Shown: piece after piece, positions 45,036 to 56,816 of the stretch
How positions within the stretch are numbered: position 1 is the first letter of the stretch
How the letters are laid out: the number at the start of each line of letters is the position of its first letter
From: Dastarcus helophoroides
Taxonomy: Eukaryota; Arthropoda; Insecta; Coleoptera; Bothrideridae
Length of the DNA stretch: 64,000 bases
Reading direction: 5' to 3'
Assembly: GCA_028583605.1 (NCBI GenBank)
Contig: CM053327.1
Coordinates: 22,431,629-22,495,628 of the forward strand
Made by a program: the position numbers and the translations under genes
The notes under the pieces: model-generated
What the model saw: the letters and a program-made list of their open reading frames with translations, nothing else
Database searches by the model: none
What the model was told of the DNA's origin: nothing

Positions 45036-47931
45036 TAATACTCGAAAGATATTTTCCGACGTTTTGTGTTTCGTGACCCCATGAGGGAAATAACTAATCT
45101 AATCGTAAACATACAACTATTCATACTTTGTAATTTTGAATTAACCCAGCGCAGCTATTGAATTGTCTACGATCTTGAATAAATGTCAGGTCTAATGTCC
45201 AGCCTCGAAAAAAGAAAATAAGGATCAAAAACTAACCAACACCAGATTACCAGACCTACCACTTGTTGTTATTTAAAAAAATATTCAGTTCTAAGGAAAC
45301 GCCCTAACTAGCTCAAACTACTAAGGACTAATATGATTTCACATTTTACAAGCAAACAAACCAATAAAATATCTTGCTTTATAAATTAGCATCTAAATCA
45401 CAAAATCAAATTGACTCATCCAATGAAGACTGTAGTAACTCATTATTTGCAGTACCGAAATAATTCAAAATTAAAATGTTTATATAGTCACGAAAAATCA
45501 GTATGTTGAAAGTATATTTTTGAAGTATCTTGAAATTTGCTCGGCAAATGTAGAACTTATATATTGTAAAAGTTTTTTTTAATATGCAGCAACTTGAACT
45601 ACGATAGTTTTCAATGGAATATAGTTGGTGAATCGTAGACGCTGCCAATGCATCTCACAATTAGTACAAATGTTAATTTTATTTATCGGTACACGCTAGT
45701 CTCCAATGAAAACTGTTATGGAGGTTAAATGCCTGTGATAGATGTAACTGAAAAGGTACTAAAATCGAATTACTACAGTCTTCGTTGGATGACTCAAAAT
45801 GGTACAATATTTTTCTATGAAACTCTTGCCATACTCTAATTCACCAAAATGAAAGTCGTATTTTTTGATTTTACGAAAAATTGGGCAGATTTTGTGTGAA
45901 TTATCATTTACCTTCTCCTGAAGGTAAATTTTATGTATGTCATTTATATAATAAATTAATATTAATTAATCCAAATGAAAACCGATTGTCACACTAAATT
46001 TAAAATGTAGAATCATGTTATTTCTACTACTCGACACTACTTTGCGAGTTAGTATAGTTTTAACCATACTCATTTTATTGTTAGTAAATTCGTAACAAAT
46101 ATTATGAACAATTAGCTCATTAACAGGACAGGTCATGTATGACTAATGAATACTCTATATCAGGCATGTGCAACTTAATCAAGACTAGACTGTAATCAAA
46201 TCCAAACCGGATTGAATACTAAGAGTCACCTAATAAAAGTGACAATAAGTGACAATAAAAGGGACCATAGTAAATCATGTCACGGGCTCTATTCGGATTA
46301 TTTTATGGAAGATTATGCGGATCGCTTAAAACTATATCGAAAGCCAATTCTCCGGCCCGCCCTTGTATAATGAACAGGCTGTACATAACAATTTTACCAA
46401 TTTCCAGATGTAAACAAGTTTCGTCGTAAAGCTTAACATAAATTATGCAACCATTTAATGAACTCTGCAGATTTATAGAGCAATCTGATCAAAATATAAT
46501 TAAAATTTACAAATAGCATCAATTCAAATTTCCCGGAAGAGCAAGGCATTTTGACGTGTAGAAGTATCAAGCTAAATTAAAAACACGAGTATTTAAGTCT
46601 GCGGATTCACCAGAGCGTACATTAATTTATAAAATGAGATCAGGTCTTTGTTTCGTGAAAATCGGCAATTAATTGCCGCTTCTGGGATCAAGTTGTGTAA
46701 ATACACTCCACGGAATTCCAATATAGTGAGAGGATAACGTGCTCATAAAATACCTGCCGACCTCTTTCGTCCTGCAGTTTCCACTTTCGCAAAAAATACG
46801 AACGCAATAAAAGAAAAGAAGTTACCATTTAACCTTTATATTGTTAACCAGAAAAATATTAATTTCGGATAAGGACCAATAATAATAATAGGAGGAAATT
46901 TAACATTTCTCTCTTTCAGATAAAGCCATGGAACTACAGGTACAAAAATTTTAGCAATACATTGCATACCAAATTCAATCCCCCATACTTATCTTTACTT
47001 ACTAAGCCCTAAAAATATCTTATCAAACTTATTATATCTTCCGTTGTAAGCGAAACATATATCAGGGGAAATTAAAGCTAACTGAAGTGATTAAGGCGTA
47101 CATTGCCGGTTCATATTTTTTATACCTACACAATGTGAACTCATTTTGTTAGTAAGTATAAATTCAAATACTCCACAACCCTATTATTAAAGATCGTTGG
47201 ACACAAAAGCGATATATCTTGGTAATACATGCTGATTTTCATAATTCCAGAATTCCAAACTTTAGCTGAAAATAAGTACCCAAATATGGAACTTGTAACG
47301 CACTTCAGAGATTTTGACAAGATCCTATAGCTTGAACAAACTCTTCTAGGCACTTACTTAGTCACCCCAGATATGGAATTTAATAATTATAAGTTAATCA
47401 GATACTCCAACGGTGCTTTTGAACTAGAGCTGTGGTAGGATAACTTGTTAAATGGCCCAATAGTCAAGAGCTAATATCCTCCCTCTAACAAGTGGATTTA
47501 ATATTCGCATTCAACAACTTTGCAGCAGATATTTCTCTCTAATTAGTTTCAGATTAATTACAAGAGAGACTAATTTATTTAGCAGCGCTTTATATGGAAG
47601 CTTTGCTAGAAAGTTGAACCAGGCGATCTATTTAGAAGGGAATTTTTAATAACATAGCGCGAATTCCGAATCCTTGAATATAGTACACTAAAAATAAAGC
47701 ATCCACAATTCTAAGCTATCCAGCGCATAAAATATGCGTTATTAGGACTGCTCTCTCTCTCTCTCGAAAGAAAGAAGTTCATTTAGAAAATATTTTATTT
47801 CAAAATATTGGTATACAAAATGAAATACCTAAAGGCAATATCTTGATAGTTATTTAACTAAAATGTTTCATTCGTCGTATCACTGAAAATTAAATTTCAT
47901 TTCAGTTAAATCTTTATTGATTAAATTATTA
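45036..47931. other. Intron, no gene recognised
   Basis: AT-rich. Contains a perfect 10-bp-stem hairpin at 45906-45929 (ATTTACCTTC-TCCT-GAAGGTAAAT) and a (CT)n run at 47751-47765. No coding similarity found. Confidence 0.45.
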
Positions 47932-48385
47932 CAGTAGAACCCCGATAATTCGACCATGACCGGACCAAGGAGCGGGTCAGATAAAAAATAATCGAATTTT
48001 CCGAAGTATAAATATATTAAGACAAATATTTAAAAAATATATATTCTCCGTATTATTTACATACATATTATTCGTAATATTTGACTATATTTTTATCCAT
48101 ATATCTGTGATATTTTTGATGGAAACATTAAAAAGAACCTGAAATAGTTTTCTGTTGCAAATTTGGCGCTATTGTAACTCTATTATTTCATATTTTTAAA
48201 TTTATTAAAAGGAGAGGAGTACAGATGCCGTTCAACGTGCTTTGACACTTCCAAAACATCTTTTGTTTGCAAAGTTTAAGAACAAAATCCACTAACGACA
48301 GCTTCAAAAAAAAAATAATTATTATGCAGTAACAAAGATGAAGGTCGGATTATCCGGAGTCCGGAGTGTCGGAAAATCCAAAGTC
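47932..48385. mobile_element. Pogo/Tigger-like non-autonomous element (partly decayed)
   Basis: Starts CAGTAGAACCCCGATAATTCG, the style of pogo/Tigger ends (CAG-x-AACC-CGATTATCCG). Near its other side, GGTCGGATTATCCGGAGTCCGG and GGAAAATCCAAAGTCGAATT provide matching inverted pieces, but the final bases are missing. No open frame. The internal ~450 bp is AT-rich. Confidence 0.5.
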
Positions 48386-48408
48386 GAATTAAATATGTAG
48401 GACTAACA

Positions 48409-48583
48409 ATAAGAACAGTTCAAGTCCAAAATTTGACATTTTCTTCTATTACAGCCATTTTATTTTAAATACGAAGCTGCATCGTATTAGTATTAGAACG
48501 ATACTAAAACCACCTTTTAATGCCCTTTTAGAGCTTGTCGCACTGCATTGAGTATAAGAACTTGGACTTGTACTGTTCTTATT
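48409..48583. mobile_element. ~175-bp MITE (AAGAACAGTACAAGTCC ends)
   Basis: Inverted ends AATAAGAACAGTTCAAGTCC and, reversed, AATAAGAACAGTACAAGTCC. The same ends occur at 51319-51534. No coding content. Its right end lies 7 bp from the start of the large mariner-like element at 48591. Confidence 0.65.
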
Positions 48584-48590
48584 CTCTATA

Positions 48591-50725
48591 CAGGGTGTTT
48601 CATAATTGCATGCTGAACCGGCAGAGGGATATTCCTTGGGCAATTTTAAGACAAAATTTTTATATTAACATAGGTCCGGAAACGCTTCATTTTCGATATA
48701 CAGGGCGGATAAAAATTGAAGAAAAAATCGGTTTTTCTTCAATATTTCTGAGACTGGTTTAGATATTTTTTTGATATTCAGTACACGATATCTGGGTATA
48801 AAAGCAAGTATTTTGACAAAAAAACATTTGTTCTGATTCCACCAGTGGCGTTCCCACAAACAGGTCGATACACATTTTTGAAAAAAAAAATGTGACGCCA
48901 ATGCTATTTTTCAAAATAAGAATTATTTTCCTAGTCTTTGTTGTGTTTCTATCAAAAATAAGCTCCTGACTTTTTGTCCTATGACGGACGGTTTCCGAAT
49001 TAAAAAATAAAAATCATTTACTTGCTATGCCGCTGTGGTAGATTAATTTATTAATGAAAATCTAGTAGGCCACTGAGATTTGGTTTTGCGTTTACAACCA
49101 AGTGTCAAATTTTTCACTTCAATACTTTATCTGAATGTGAGTGTTTGATAAGTATAAGAAAATATGTTTGAGAATGCTGAGTTTGCCGATATTCATTACA
49201 TGTACGGTCTTGCGGATGGAAATGCATTTGAAGCCAGGCGACTGTATGCAGAGCGTTTTCCGCAAAGAATTATGCCAGATGCAAGAACTTTTTCAAGCGT
49301 TCATAGAAGACTACGCGAGAAGGGATGTTTTAAACCCGATCATCACTTAAAAGGGGCACAAAGAACCGCAAGAACAGAAGAAACTGAAATAGCTGTTCTT
49401 AATTCAGTCGAGCAAAATCCCGAAATAAGCACAAGGAAAATTGCTAGTAATTTAAATATCTCCCATATTTTAGTCTGGAGGATACTTCACGATTTTTTGT
49501 TATACCCTTACCATATTCAACGGGTTCAGGCCTTACTGCCTCGGGATTTACCATTTCGTATAAATTTCTGCCAATGGTTTATTCAAAAAATTGTTGAAAA
49601 TCCACTATTTGACAGAGAAGTATTATTTACTGATGAAACCAGTTTTTCCCAAAATGCAATTAGAAACTTCCACAACAATCACTTTTGGGCTGAAGAGAAC
49701 CTGCATGCCATGGTCGAAGTCAATCACCAAGAACAATTCTCGGTAAATGTGTGGGCAGGAATTGTTGACGACTATTTAATTGGACCCTTTTTTCTGCCAA
49801 GAAGATTAAATGGAGAAAATTATCGTCACTTTCTTGAAAATGATTTACCAGTGCTGTTAGAAGATGTCCCCGTTTTAATCCGAAATCGAATGTGGTTTAT
49901 GCACGATGGTGCCCCTGCGCATTTTAGTGTTTTGGCACGTGCATATTTGGACCAAAATTACAATAATCGCTGGATAGGCAGAGCAAGAACACAATTATGG
50001 CCGCCTAGATCCCCTGACCTGAACACTCTAGATTATTTTTTATGGGGCTATCTTAAAACCTTAGTTTATAGCACCCCAATCCAGACTGAAGAACAACTGA
50101 GAAATCGCATAACAGATTCCTGCAACACTATAAGAAATACGCCAGGAATTTTTCAACGAGTACGCGAATCTATGAGAAAAAGAGTTGAGGCGTGCATACT
50201 TGCAGGTGGTGGACCTTTTTAACACCTGATATGATTTAATTAATTTCATTGTTAAGATTTCATTAATAAATTAATCTACCATAACAGCATAGCAAGTAAA
50301 TGATTTTTATTTTTTAATTCGGAAACCGGCCGTCGTAGGACAAAAAGTCAGGAACTCATTTTTGATAGAAACACAACAAAGACTAGGAAAATAATTCTTA
50401 TTTTGAAAAATAGCATTGGCGTCACATTTTTTTTTTCAAAAATGTGTATCGACCTGTTTGTGGGAACGCCAGTGGTGGAATCAGAACAAATGTTTTTTTG
50501 TCAAAATACTTGCTTTTATACCCAGATATCGTGTACTGAATATCAAAAAAATATCTAAACCAGTCTCAGAAATATTGAAGAAAAACCGATTTTTTCTTCA
50601 ATTTTTACCGCCCTGTATATCGAAAATGAAGCGTTTCCGGACCTATGTTAATATGAAAATTTTGTCTTAAAATTGCCCAAGGAATATCCCCCTGCCGGTT
50701 CAGCATGCAATTATGAAACACCCTG
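48591..50725 (+). mobile_element. Full-length mariner-like (DD41D) transposon with 472-bp inverted repeats
   Basis: 2,135 bp from CAGGGTGTTTCATAATTGC to its reverse complement, flanked by TA on both sides. The terminal inverted repeats run from 48591 to about 49062 and from about 50254 to 50725. They are almost identical by eye over 472 bp, an unusual length for this superfamily (most have ~20-200 bp). An extra internal TACAGGGCGG lies ~105 bp from each end. The repeats make up ~44% of the element and enclose one intact transposase gene. The near identity of the arms points to recent insertion. Confidence 0.95.
49164..50222 (+). CDS. Mariner-like transposase, DD41D type, intact
   Basis: 352-residue cut-and-paste transposase of the IS630-Tc1-mariner superfamily, expected to bind the 472-bp inverted repeats and move the element into TA sites in the nucleus. 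The N terminus (residues ~5-55, HYMYGLADGNAFEARRLYAE) is a helix-turn-helix module common in insect transposases. A second helix-turn-helix lies at ~87-110 (STRKIASNLNISHILVWRIL). The catalytic residues are all present: D157 in FTDETSF, D248 in MHDGAPAHFS and D290 in SPDLNTLDYFLWG. There are 41 residues between D248 and D290, neither the 34 of classical mariner nor Tc1's E. No stop or frameshift. ATG at 49164 gives the full first domain; no longer start is needed. No intron or neighbour gene in the element. Closest relative here is the gene at 60775. Confidence 0.95.
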   Translation: MFENAEFADIHYMYGLADGNAFEARRLYAERFPQRIMPDARTFSSVHRRLREKGCFKPDHHLKGAQRTARTEETEIAVLNSVEQNPEISTRKIASNLNISHILVWRILHDFLLYPYHIQRVQALLPRDLPFRINFCQWFIQKIVENPLFDREVLFTDETSFSQNAIRNFHNNHFWAEENLHAMVEVNHQEQFSVNVWAGIVDDYLIGPFFLPRRLNGENYRHFLENDLPVLLEDVPVLIRNRMWFMHDGAPAHFSVLARAYLDQNYNNRWIGRARTQLWPPRSPDLNTLDYFLWGYLKTLVYSTPIQTEEQLRNRITDSCNTIRNTPGIFQRVRESMRKRVEACILAGGGPF

Positions 50726-51318
50726 TATATAGCGTTTTGGAATGATTTATGATCAGATCCAGCTATTTTAGTAGAATTTCATAAGGCAAAAAAATTTACC
50801 AGAAAATGAGATCGTACATACTTTTCAGCAGAATATGAGGAAATGATTAAAAATTCTATAAAAACGATTTACTATAAGTATCACTTCGTATAGATATACA
50901 TCTAATTAATTTAAAGATTTGTGGCCTCCAATCCATAAAAAAAAAACAGTAGAATAGTTGTGAATAAAATAAATAAATGTTTTGCAATTTTAAGATGCAG
51001 TTTTTGTGTGGTGCGTTATTCCCAGGTTTTGTTAAATTCTTAAAATTTATTGATGGAAGTTAAAACTTATTCTTTCAAGTTAAACTAAAACAAATTAATA
51101 GTTCAGTGTGTTTCTACCTTTAAGCCTATTCTAAACTAGCGCCAAATAATAAGAACAAAATGAATAATATAAAACAAATAATGAAATAATACATTTACAT
51201 ACATAGGGGGAGAACAATAAGAGTCCAACCATTACTTTGCAGGAGGGTATGGCGCTAACAACTAAATTTGATTATTTTTTTGCAAATTTCGCACAAAAAT
51301 CTGCCAATTATTGACATT
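50726..51318. other. Intron, nothing recognised
   Basis: AT-rich. AGAACAATAAGAGTCCAACC near 51211 weakly resembles the MITE ends described at 51319. Confidence 0.45.
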
Positions 51319-51534
51319 AAGATTAAGAACAGTACAGATCCAAATAATTTTTTTGTGAATGTAAAAAAATGCATGAACTGATAAACTTAATGTTTCGTTT
51401 AAAGGGCGCCTGAAGTCATATACTAAAACTTTTCTGTACATACCGAACCTGTAAGTAGCGTAACAAACAAAATAAACATGTTTTTTTATTTTCCCAAAAT
51501 TCAAACATTTGGACTTGTACTGTTCTCAATCTTA
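51319..51534. mobile_element. ~215-bp MITE, same family as 48409-48583
   Basis: Inverted ends AAGATTAAGAACAGTACAGATCC and, reversed, AAGATTGAGAACAGTACAAGTCC. The interior is AT-rich and non-coding. Two members within 3 kb in the same intron. Confidence 0.65.
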
Positions 51535-52794
51535 CCGATTCAATTCTAATCTTGAACACGACAAGAGATGCAGCTTCGATTAAATTAGGACAAAGTTGCA
51601 TAACTTGACGACCAGTAATATGACGTCGAGAAATCGAAAATATTTCTTGCTTCTCTTCAGATTTTTTTTAAAAAGTAAAGTTTTGGATTTTAGTTTTTAT
51701 TTTTTTTGCGCGTTATTTTTTTATCCTTAACAAGATAACATAAAAAGTTTTTAATTAGACGTTTTGTTTTTTCGTTACCATCATCAAATATGTTATATTA
51801 AATACGGACCTGTAATTTATTCCAGCTTTTGAATGTCCGACTTCAGTGATGTATCAAAATTTGATATGGCTAAACGTTTTATAACTGTAAACTATCATGT
51901 GGGCAAAAGCCTTTTTTTCAGATTAAAATATTTTGTATTTTTGAATAATGGTTAACCAGAATGTAATAAGATGCGACAAATAAAATGTGACAGCTATTGT
52001 TTTATTTATTATTTCTAATTCTAAATATCCATAGTTGCTTTGTTCGTAGTTATTAGTCATTATTTTTGGTAGGTCAGTTATTTATGATTATGTCTGTTGT
52101 TCTTTATTAAAATTGTGTTCTAACCAAATTAATTAAATTTTTATCAGTTTATTGTTAATTATAATTAATTATTAATTATAAAGAAATAGTACACTTAAAA
52201 GGAACGAAATGTTGAGTCAGTTCACACACATCAATGAAATCGGAGCTTCAAAGGCTACACAAAGATGCAATAACAATTATAGGCCCGTATTTAAAATAAG
52301 GTACTTTATAATAATAACGAAAGGCCCGAAACGTCTAATTAAAAAATGTCTTATCCTATCTTCTAGAGTATAAAAAACGCTAATGAAATAATCTTTCCAT
52401 TTTTTCGAATATTCTTCAAATAACCCGAAGAAATAATAAAAGTAAAAATTCAAAATTTTATTTTTTTTAAATAATCTCAAAAACAGAAAAGAATATTTTT
52501 GATTTCTCAAGAGAATTTTCTACATCGCCAAATTGTGCAACTTTATCTCAATTGAACCGATGCTGTATCTCTTACCGTTTTCGAGATCCCCGTAGAGAGA
52601 AGCGAATTTGTTACAACCTGTATTTAGTAGAACTTTTACCATGGTCATATTTTTTCTCAAAAGAGCAGTCCATTGAAAAACGTCACCCAATTTCAAGTAA
52701 ATTGTATCTTGCCAAAATTGCTTGCGGATAACCTTCTTAAGAAAAGTAACTATTTGATGTTCGAAATTGTCCGTTGGTTCTGTAGGATCTACTT
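51535..52794. other. Intron, nothing recognised
   Basis: AT-rich; the short minus-strand frames at 52277-52510 and 52520-52804 have no known similarity. Confidence 0.45.
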
Positions 52795-53242
52795 GCCGGT
52801 ACATTTGTCAGATTTCGGTTTAAATACACCAAACTGACGAGATCTAAGAAGACTGAAACCGATGTTTGGTTCCCAAACTCTGAATCTGAAAAATGATCAA
52901 ATCTATTGGCCTGTGCTTTAGAATAGATTCTTCTGGGGATTTCCTAGCGGAGCAACCTTTTGCTAAGGTTCAACTCTTGGTAGCTCGACTACCTATGAAC
53001 CACTGTATACGTAAAAGGGTTGCATACTGGGGTCTGGCATTCTATTTGCATATGACACTTGAACCAATAAGTGGGGGTACTTAGTAGTTACACGGAGGTT
53101 GTCTGTTGATTCTTAACCATCGACTTGTCGGAACATTTGTCAACATTCCAGTTGGATATACCAAACTGACGAAATCTTTGTCTTTGGTTTCCAAATTCTG
53201 AATCTGATAAATGTTCAAACCTATTGGTCTGTGCGTTAGAAC
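52795..53242 (-). repeat. Family A repeat, reverse-oriented dimer
   Basis: Two units in reverse orientation. The first is ~52795-52915 (CACCAAACTGACGAGATC ... GATCTATTGGCCTGTGC equivalents). The second is ~53128-53242 (CGACTTGTCGGAACATTTGT, GTTGGATATACCAAACTGA, ATGTTCAAACCTATTGGTCT). The spacer (52920-53100) is a diverged reverse copy of the 4905-5080 spacer. So the dimer architecture seen at 4.7-5.3 kb is repeated here. Confidence 0.7.
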
Positions 53243-55055
53243 CATTTATTTTAAGTTAAAAAGACTTATATCCATCTCTTCTGAGAACATTAGTTTTAAA
53301 TAACATTTAATTGTCTTGACATGGGCACTGCGAACACTTTCTCAAGTGCTGTGACAATTTGATTTATGAAGTGAAGTTACAAACAAAAATATGACAATAT
53401 GTTCCAAGTACCAACACAAGCACGTATTTGTTCGAACTATGGGGTATCCAACGTCAACAAATCTTTGTCACGGCAAAATGTTTAAGCAATATCTCATGTA
53501 TGTAGGTTTAGGCTAGGTCGCATGACGATCCTAGCAATACTAGCGTTGCCAGTTCAGTATACATAAATAGAAATATTTCTAGATTTGGTCAATAACTATG
53601 AAAATGTTCATATACATAAAATAAATCACATTTCAATTTCCTGAAATTGAAATTTTCCTAAATTGCCCAGTAAAACGATTTGCGTTATGAATCTCATGTA
53701 ATTGCTATACATATAAAATACGAACTCGTAGTAATTAAAACTTTGATGTAAATTTCTTCGTTAAATGTAATTATAAACGCCTTAACAAAATATGAAAACG
53801 CTATTAAAAGACATACCAAAAATCCAATATAACCTCTCTCAAAATATCGAAAACATCCTAATTTACATTTAGGTATGCGCTAACAACCCCTAGACCCGGA
53901 GGCGCGCTTCATTGCGATGAGCGTTCTTTGTAAAAGCGATGTTCCACCCTACCTTCCGATACCCCGCACTTTCCCATTTTGTTCTCAAATCCTAATTACT
54001 GGAGGGCGAACAAGTAACACGCTATTTGGCTTTCATATCGAACTCACAGTTTCACGAACTTCATCTCTAATAACTAATTTCATTACTGTTTGAAATAATT
54101 ATGTGTGTAATTCTCAAAAAATGACCCAACAAGGGCTATCCAAGTAAAAATACTTTTATCATAAGTAACACTTAAAAAAGACGTAACATAAACCAAGTAT
54201 ATAGCAGGTTGTTTATGAGCGCCGTCTAAAATTCTAATAAGGTATAAATCGTTATTGAAAAAATAATGTTCTTGTCCATACAGGACTTCAGCTAATAAAA
54301 CTATTGTATATTCTCTATGTTGTTATCTTATAATTTCTTTTCTTTATTCAAATTCCAGAGTGGCAACATGGTATTTAACTAGAATTTATATATTTGTAAA
54401 TTTTCAGTTAAATGTTTTAAGCCCTTTACTCTATTCACGAATGTAAAAAATCGAGTCCAAAAAATTTATAATTGGTTTAGGGTGTTCCGAATGTGTGTAA
54501 CGAATTCAAATTGGAATATTGTGTTACTAATGATTGCAGTAAATTAAGTTCCAAATTTAGTTTGTATTCTAAAAAAATACTAATAGTATATCTATTTATT
54601 AATATATTTTCAAAATATATAATATAATACATATATTCCGCCAATACTTCGAGTATTAGCCTCTGTTGCTAGAATTTAAACCCTAATTGGCCGCACTTTC
54701 GACCCTAAACGAGCATTGGCCGCACTTTATGCCCCCGCAATTTCACAGACACCTTATCTTTATAATTGCAACTACAGCTCCTTAAGTATGGGTTGCATAT
54801 CTTTAGAAAATGCAAATAGGAAAGGGAATAAATTTACACGGCATTGAAAAGCTCTTTTGATTCTTTTTATAACCATGGATGCATCATGAATTTGATTAAT
54901 GTAATCAAAGAAAGTGAGATATTTAGTTAGTTTCCTTAAATTATAATAAGACAGAGTTTGTTCGGAGAACTTTTATTCAAATTTGTTTAAATGATTAAAT
55001 TTTTTTTTGTTCACGAACAACAAAACAAGTTATATGTTGATAGAAAAATTTAATA
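53243..55055. other. Intron, nothing recognised
   Basis: AT-rich apart from GC-richer patches at about 53880-54010 and 54650-54760 (the latter with a repeated TTGGCCGCACTTT word). Confidence 0.45.
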
Positions 55056-56811
55056 CGAGGGTAAATCAAATATGAACCGCAATTTCTATTGGTACCGCGT
55101 TAGTCGTGATAACATTTTTTTAGAAGGATTGACCTGGAGAAACGGCCAATTTGGGCGAAAATAACTAGTTTTTGGATTAAGAACCTCATCGCCAAGTGTT
55201 TTCAAAGAGAAAAAGACGGTGTCTAATATAAACATGGGAGACGACAACCATCGCTCACAGATGGCAGCACTAAGGATACGTATCGATAGAAAACTAGAAA
55301 AGATGGCGGTTGACGTTCATAGATGGCAGCACGAAAGATGACGTGTCGTTTGAAAATCAAACAAGGAAAATGGTGGATAACGGTTACAAGGTTTAAAAAA
55401 TGAGAAAAAAAAAATATGGCAGTGAAACACGGTGGACATCGATTAGAAACAACTGCCACGAAATTAGCAATACGTACCGAAAAAAAAATCCAAATATTAA
55501 CGGAAAAGCAGACACTCTGCGAGCACGTGACTTGAAATATACGCAAAGAAATTTTGTCAGGCTGAACGGGGGCAAGGTGAATGATGCAAGCAGTATTAAA
55601 CAAACAAAAAAAACCAACACTGATAAACACCAAACAAGAAAAAAAATGCAAAAAAAAAAAACTTACGGTTTTTAAGCTGGGGTCGCAACGATGCACTATC
55701 AATGTCGTACGTCGGCGTCGGTAGAAAATTTGCGGTCAAAACGCTAGGCAAATGGGCAAAAGGTCGCAATGGGAATTGGGCGGCTGAAGATTCTCGACGG
55801 TTGGAGAAATCTTGCGCTGGTGGAGTACTGGGACGACTCCGACAGCAGAGGAGGAACTTATTTCCTCCCGAAGGACTTGAGTGAATGACCATTCATAATT
55901 AGGGGTGCCTAGCGCTTTGATACAGCGAGTGTTGTCAAGAGCGGGAAAATTAAAAATATATTTCTTTCGCTCCAGTATCACTATCATGTAGTCATGTGGT
56001 CGTCGGGAGTGTGCACATACTCTTAGGCATGTTAGGTGGGGATATCATGTGACTTCCTGCTCTCAAGCGAATGAGTGAGTAAGGGGTTCATCCGCACGTT
56101 GCGTGGCGCACTATTATTAAAGGTGTAAATCCTGCCGAAATTCTTCGTTGACTAGAAGCACAATTTGGGGATACTTTCTTGAAGAAAACTGAAGTGTATG
56201 AATGGCACAAAAATTTTTTGTAAGGATGAACTCAATGCAAAAACTCGCGTCTCAGCTAGAAAAGTTCTTGAGACAGTGTTTCGGGTTTTAAAAGGAATTT
56301 TGCACGTCGATTTTCTGCATGAACATCGCACGGTTAATGCTGCCTACTACTGCCAGCTATTAGATGAAGTAAAACGTGCATATCGGCGGAAGAGGCGCGA
56401 ATTTTCGGTCAGAAATGTGATTTAGGTTCAAGATAATGCCCGTCCCCTTCTAGCCCATCTAACACATCAAAAATTAGAGGAAATGCATTCGGCAACATTA
56501 GAATACCCTCCTTATAGCGCCGACTTATCACCATGCGATTACCATCTGTTTAGGCCACTGAAGGAAGCTCTAGGAGATGAGCGATTTCATGATGTTACTG
56601 CTGTTGAGACATTTGTGCGCAGTTGGCTACAAACACGCCCCCCCCCCTTCCTTTTATAATGATGACATTAAAAAAACTCCCAATCCCAATCCGTTGGGAA
56701 AAATGCATTACAAAATCAGAAGATTGTGTAGAAAAACAGTTAATAACTTTCATTTATGTATCTTGTACCAATAAATTTTTAAAAACAAATTCCATATTTG
56801 ATATACCCTCG
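55056..56811 (+). mobile_element. Mariner (DD34D) element with foreign insert
   Basis: TA-flanked ends CGAGGGTAAATCAAATATG ... CATATTTGATATACCCTCG, typical of classical mariner elements. It is 1,756 bp, longer than the usual ~1.3 kb although the gene has lost an internal part. The excess is the unrelated segment at about 55206-56040. Confidence 0.85.
55206..56040. other. Unassigned segment inside the mariner element
   Basis: ~830 bp with a composition unlike mariner or the intron: A-runs, then a GC-rich part (55700-55930). Contains two copies of AGATGGCAGCAC (~55259 and ~55322). The plus strand has a 60-residue frame ending GGVLGRLRQQRRNLFPPEGL (55702-55884). The 159-residue minus-strand frame (55223-55702) is hydrophobic and Phe-rich because it is antisense to A-rich DNA; I do not consider it a gene. 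Origin unknown. Confidence 0.4.
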
Positions 56812-56816
56812 TAAAA
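56071..56816 (+). pseudogene. Broken mariner transposase (DD34D), internal deletion
   Basis: Starts MSE-stop-GVHPHVAWRTIIKG and continues GVNPAEILR-stop-LEAQFGDTFLKKTEVYEW, the N-terminal HTH of mariner transposases. After a frame change it resumes at GILHVDFLHEHRTVNAAYYC, KRRREFSVRNVI-like sequence and, after a stop, VQDNARPLLAHLTHQ. It then reads through YPPYSADLSPCDYHLF. From the Asp in QDNARP to the Asp in SPCDYHLF there are 34 residues, the DD34D signature. The central ~100 residues with the second HTH and the first catalytic Asp are deleted (junction near 56255). Inactive. Confidence 0.85.

Noticed and set aside
45906..45929. Perfect 10-bp-stem hairpin as a terminator or small RNA
   Set aside because: No bacterial-type context, and a single short hairpin is expected by chance in an intron of this size.
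49141..49350. 69-codon frame starting 23 bp before the transposase
   Set aside because: Out-of-frame shadow of the transposase gene at 49164, which has clear domains.
50416..50670. 84-codon frame and its mirror at 48665-48901
   Set aside because: The two near-identical frames are the same sequence in the two inverted repeats of the transposon, on opposite strands; not genes.
55223..55702. 159-codon minus-strand open frame rich in Phe, Leu and Ser
   Set aside because: It lies antisense to A-rich DNA inside a mariner element; the hydrophobic composition follows from TTT codons and no family is recognisable.
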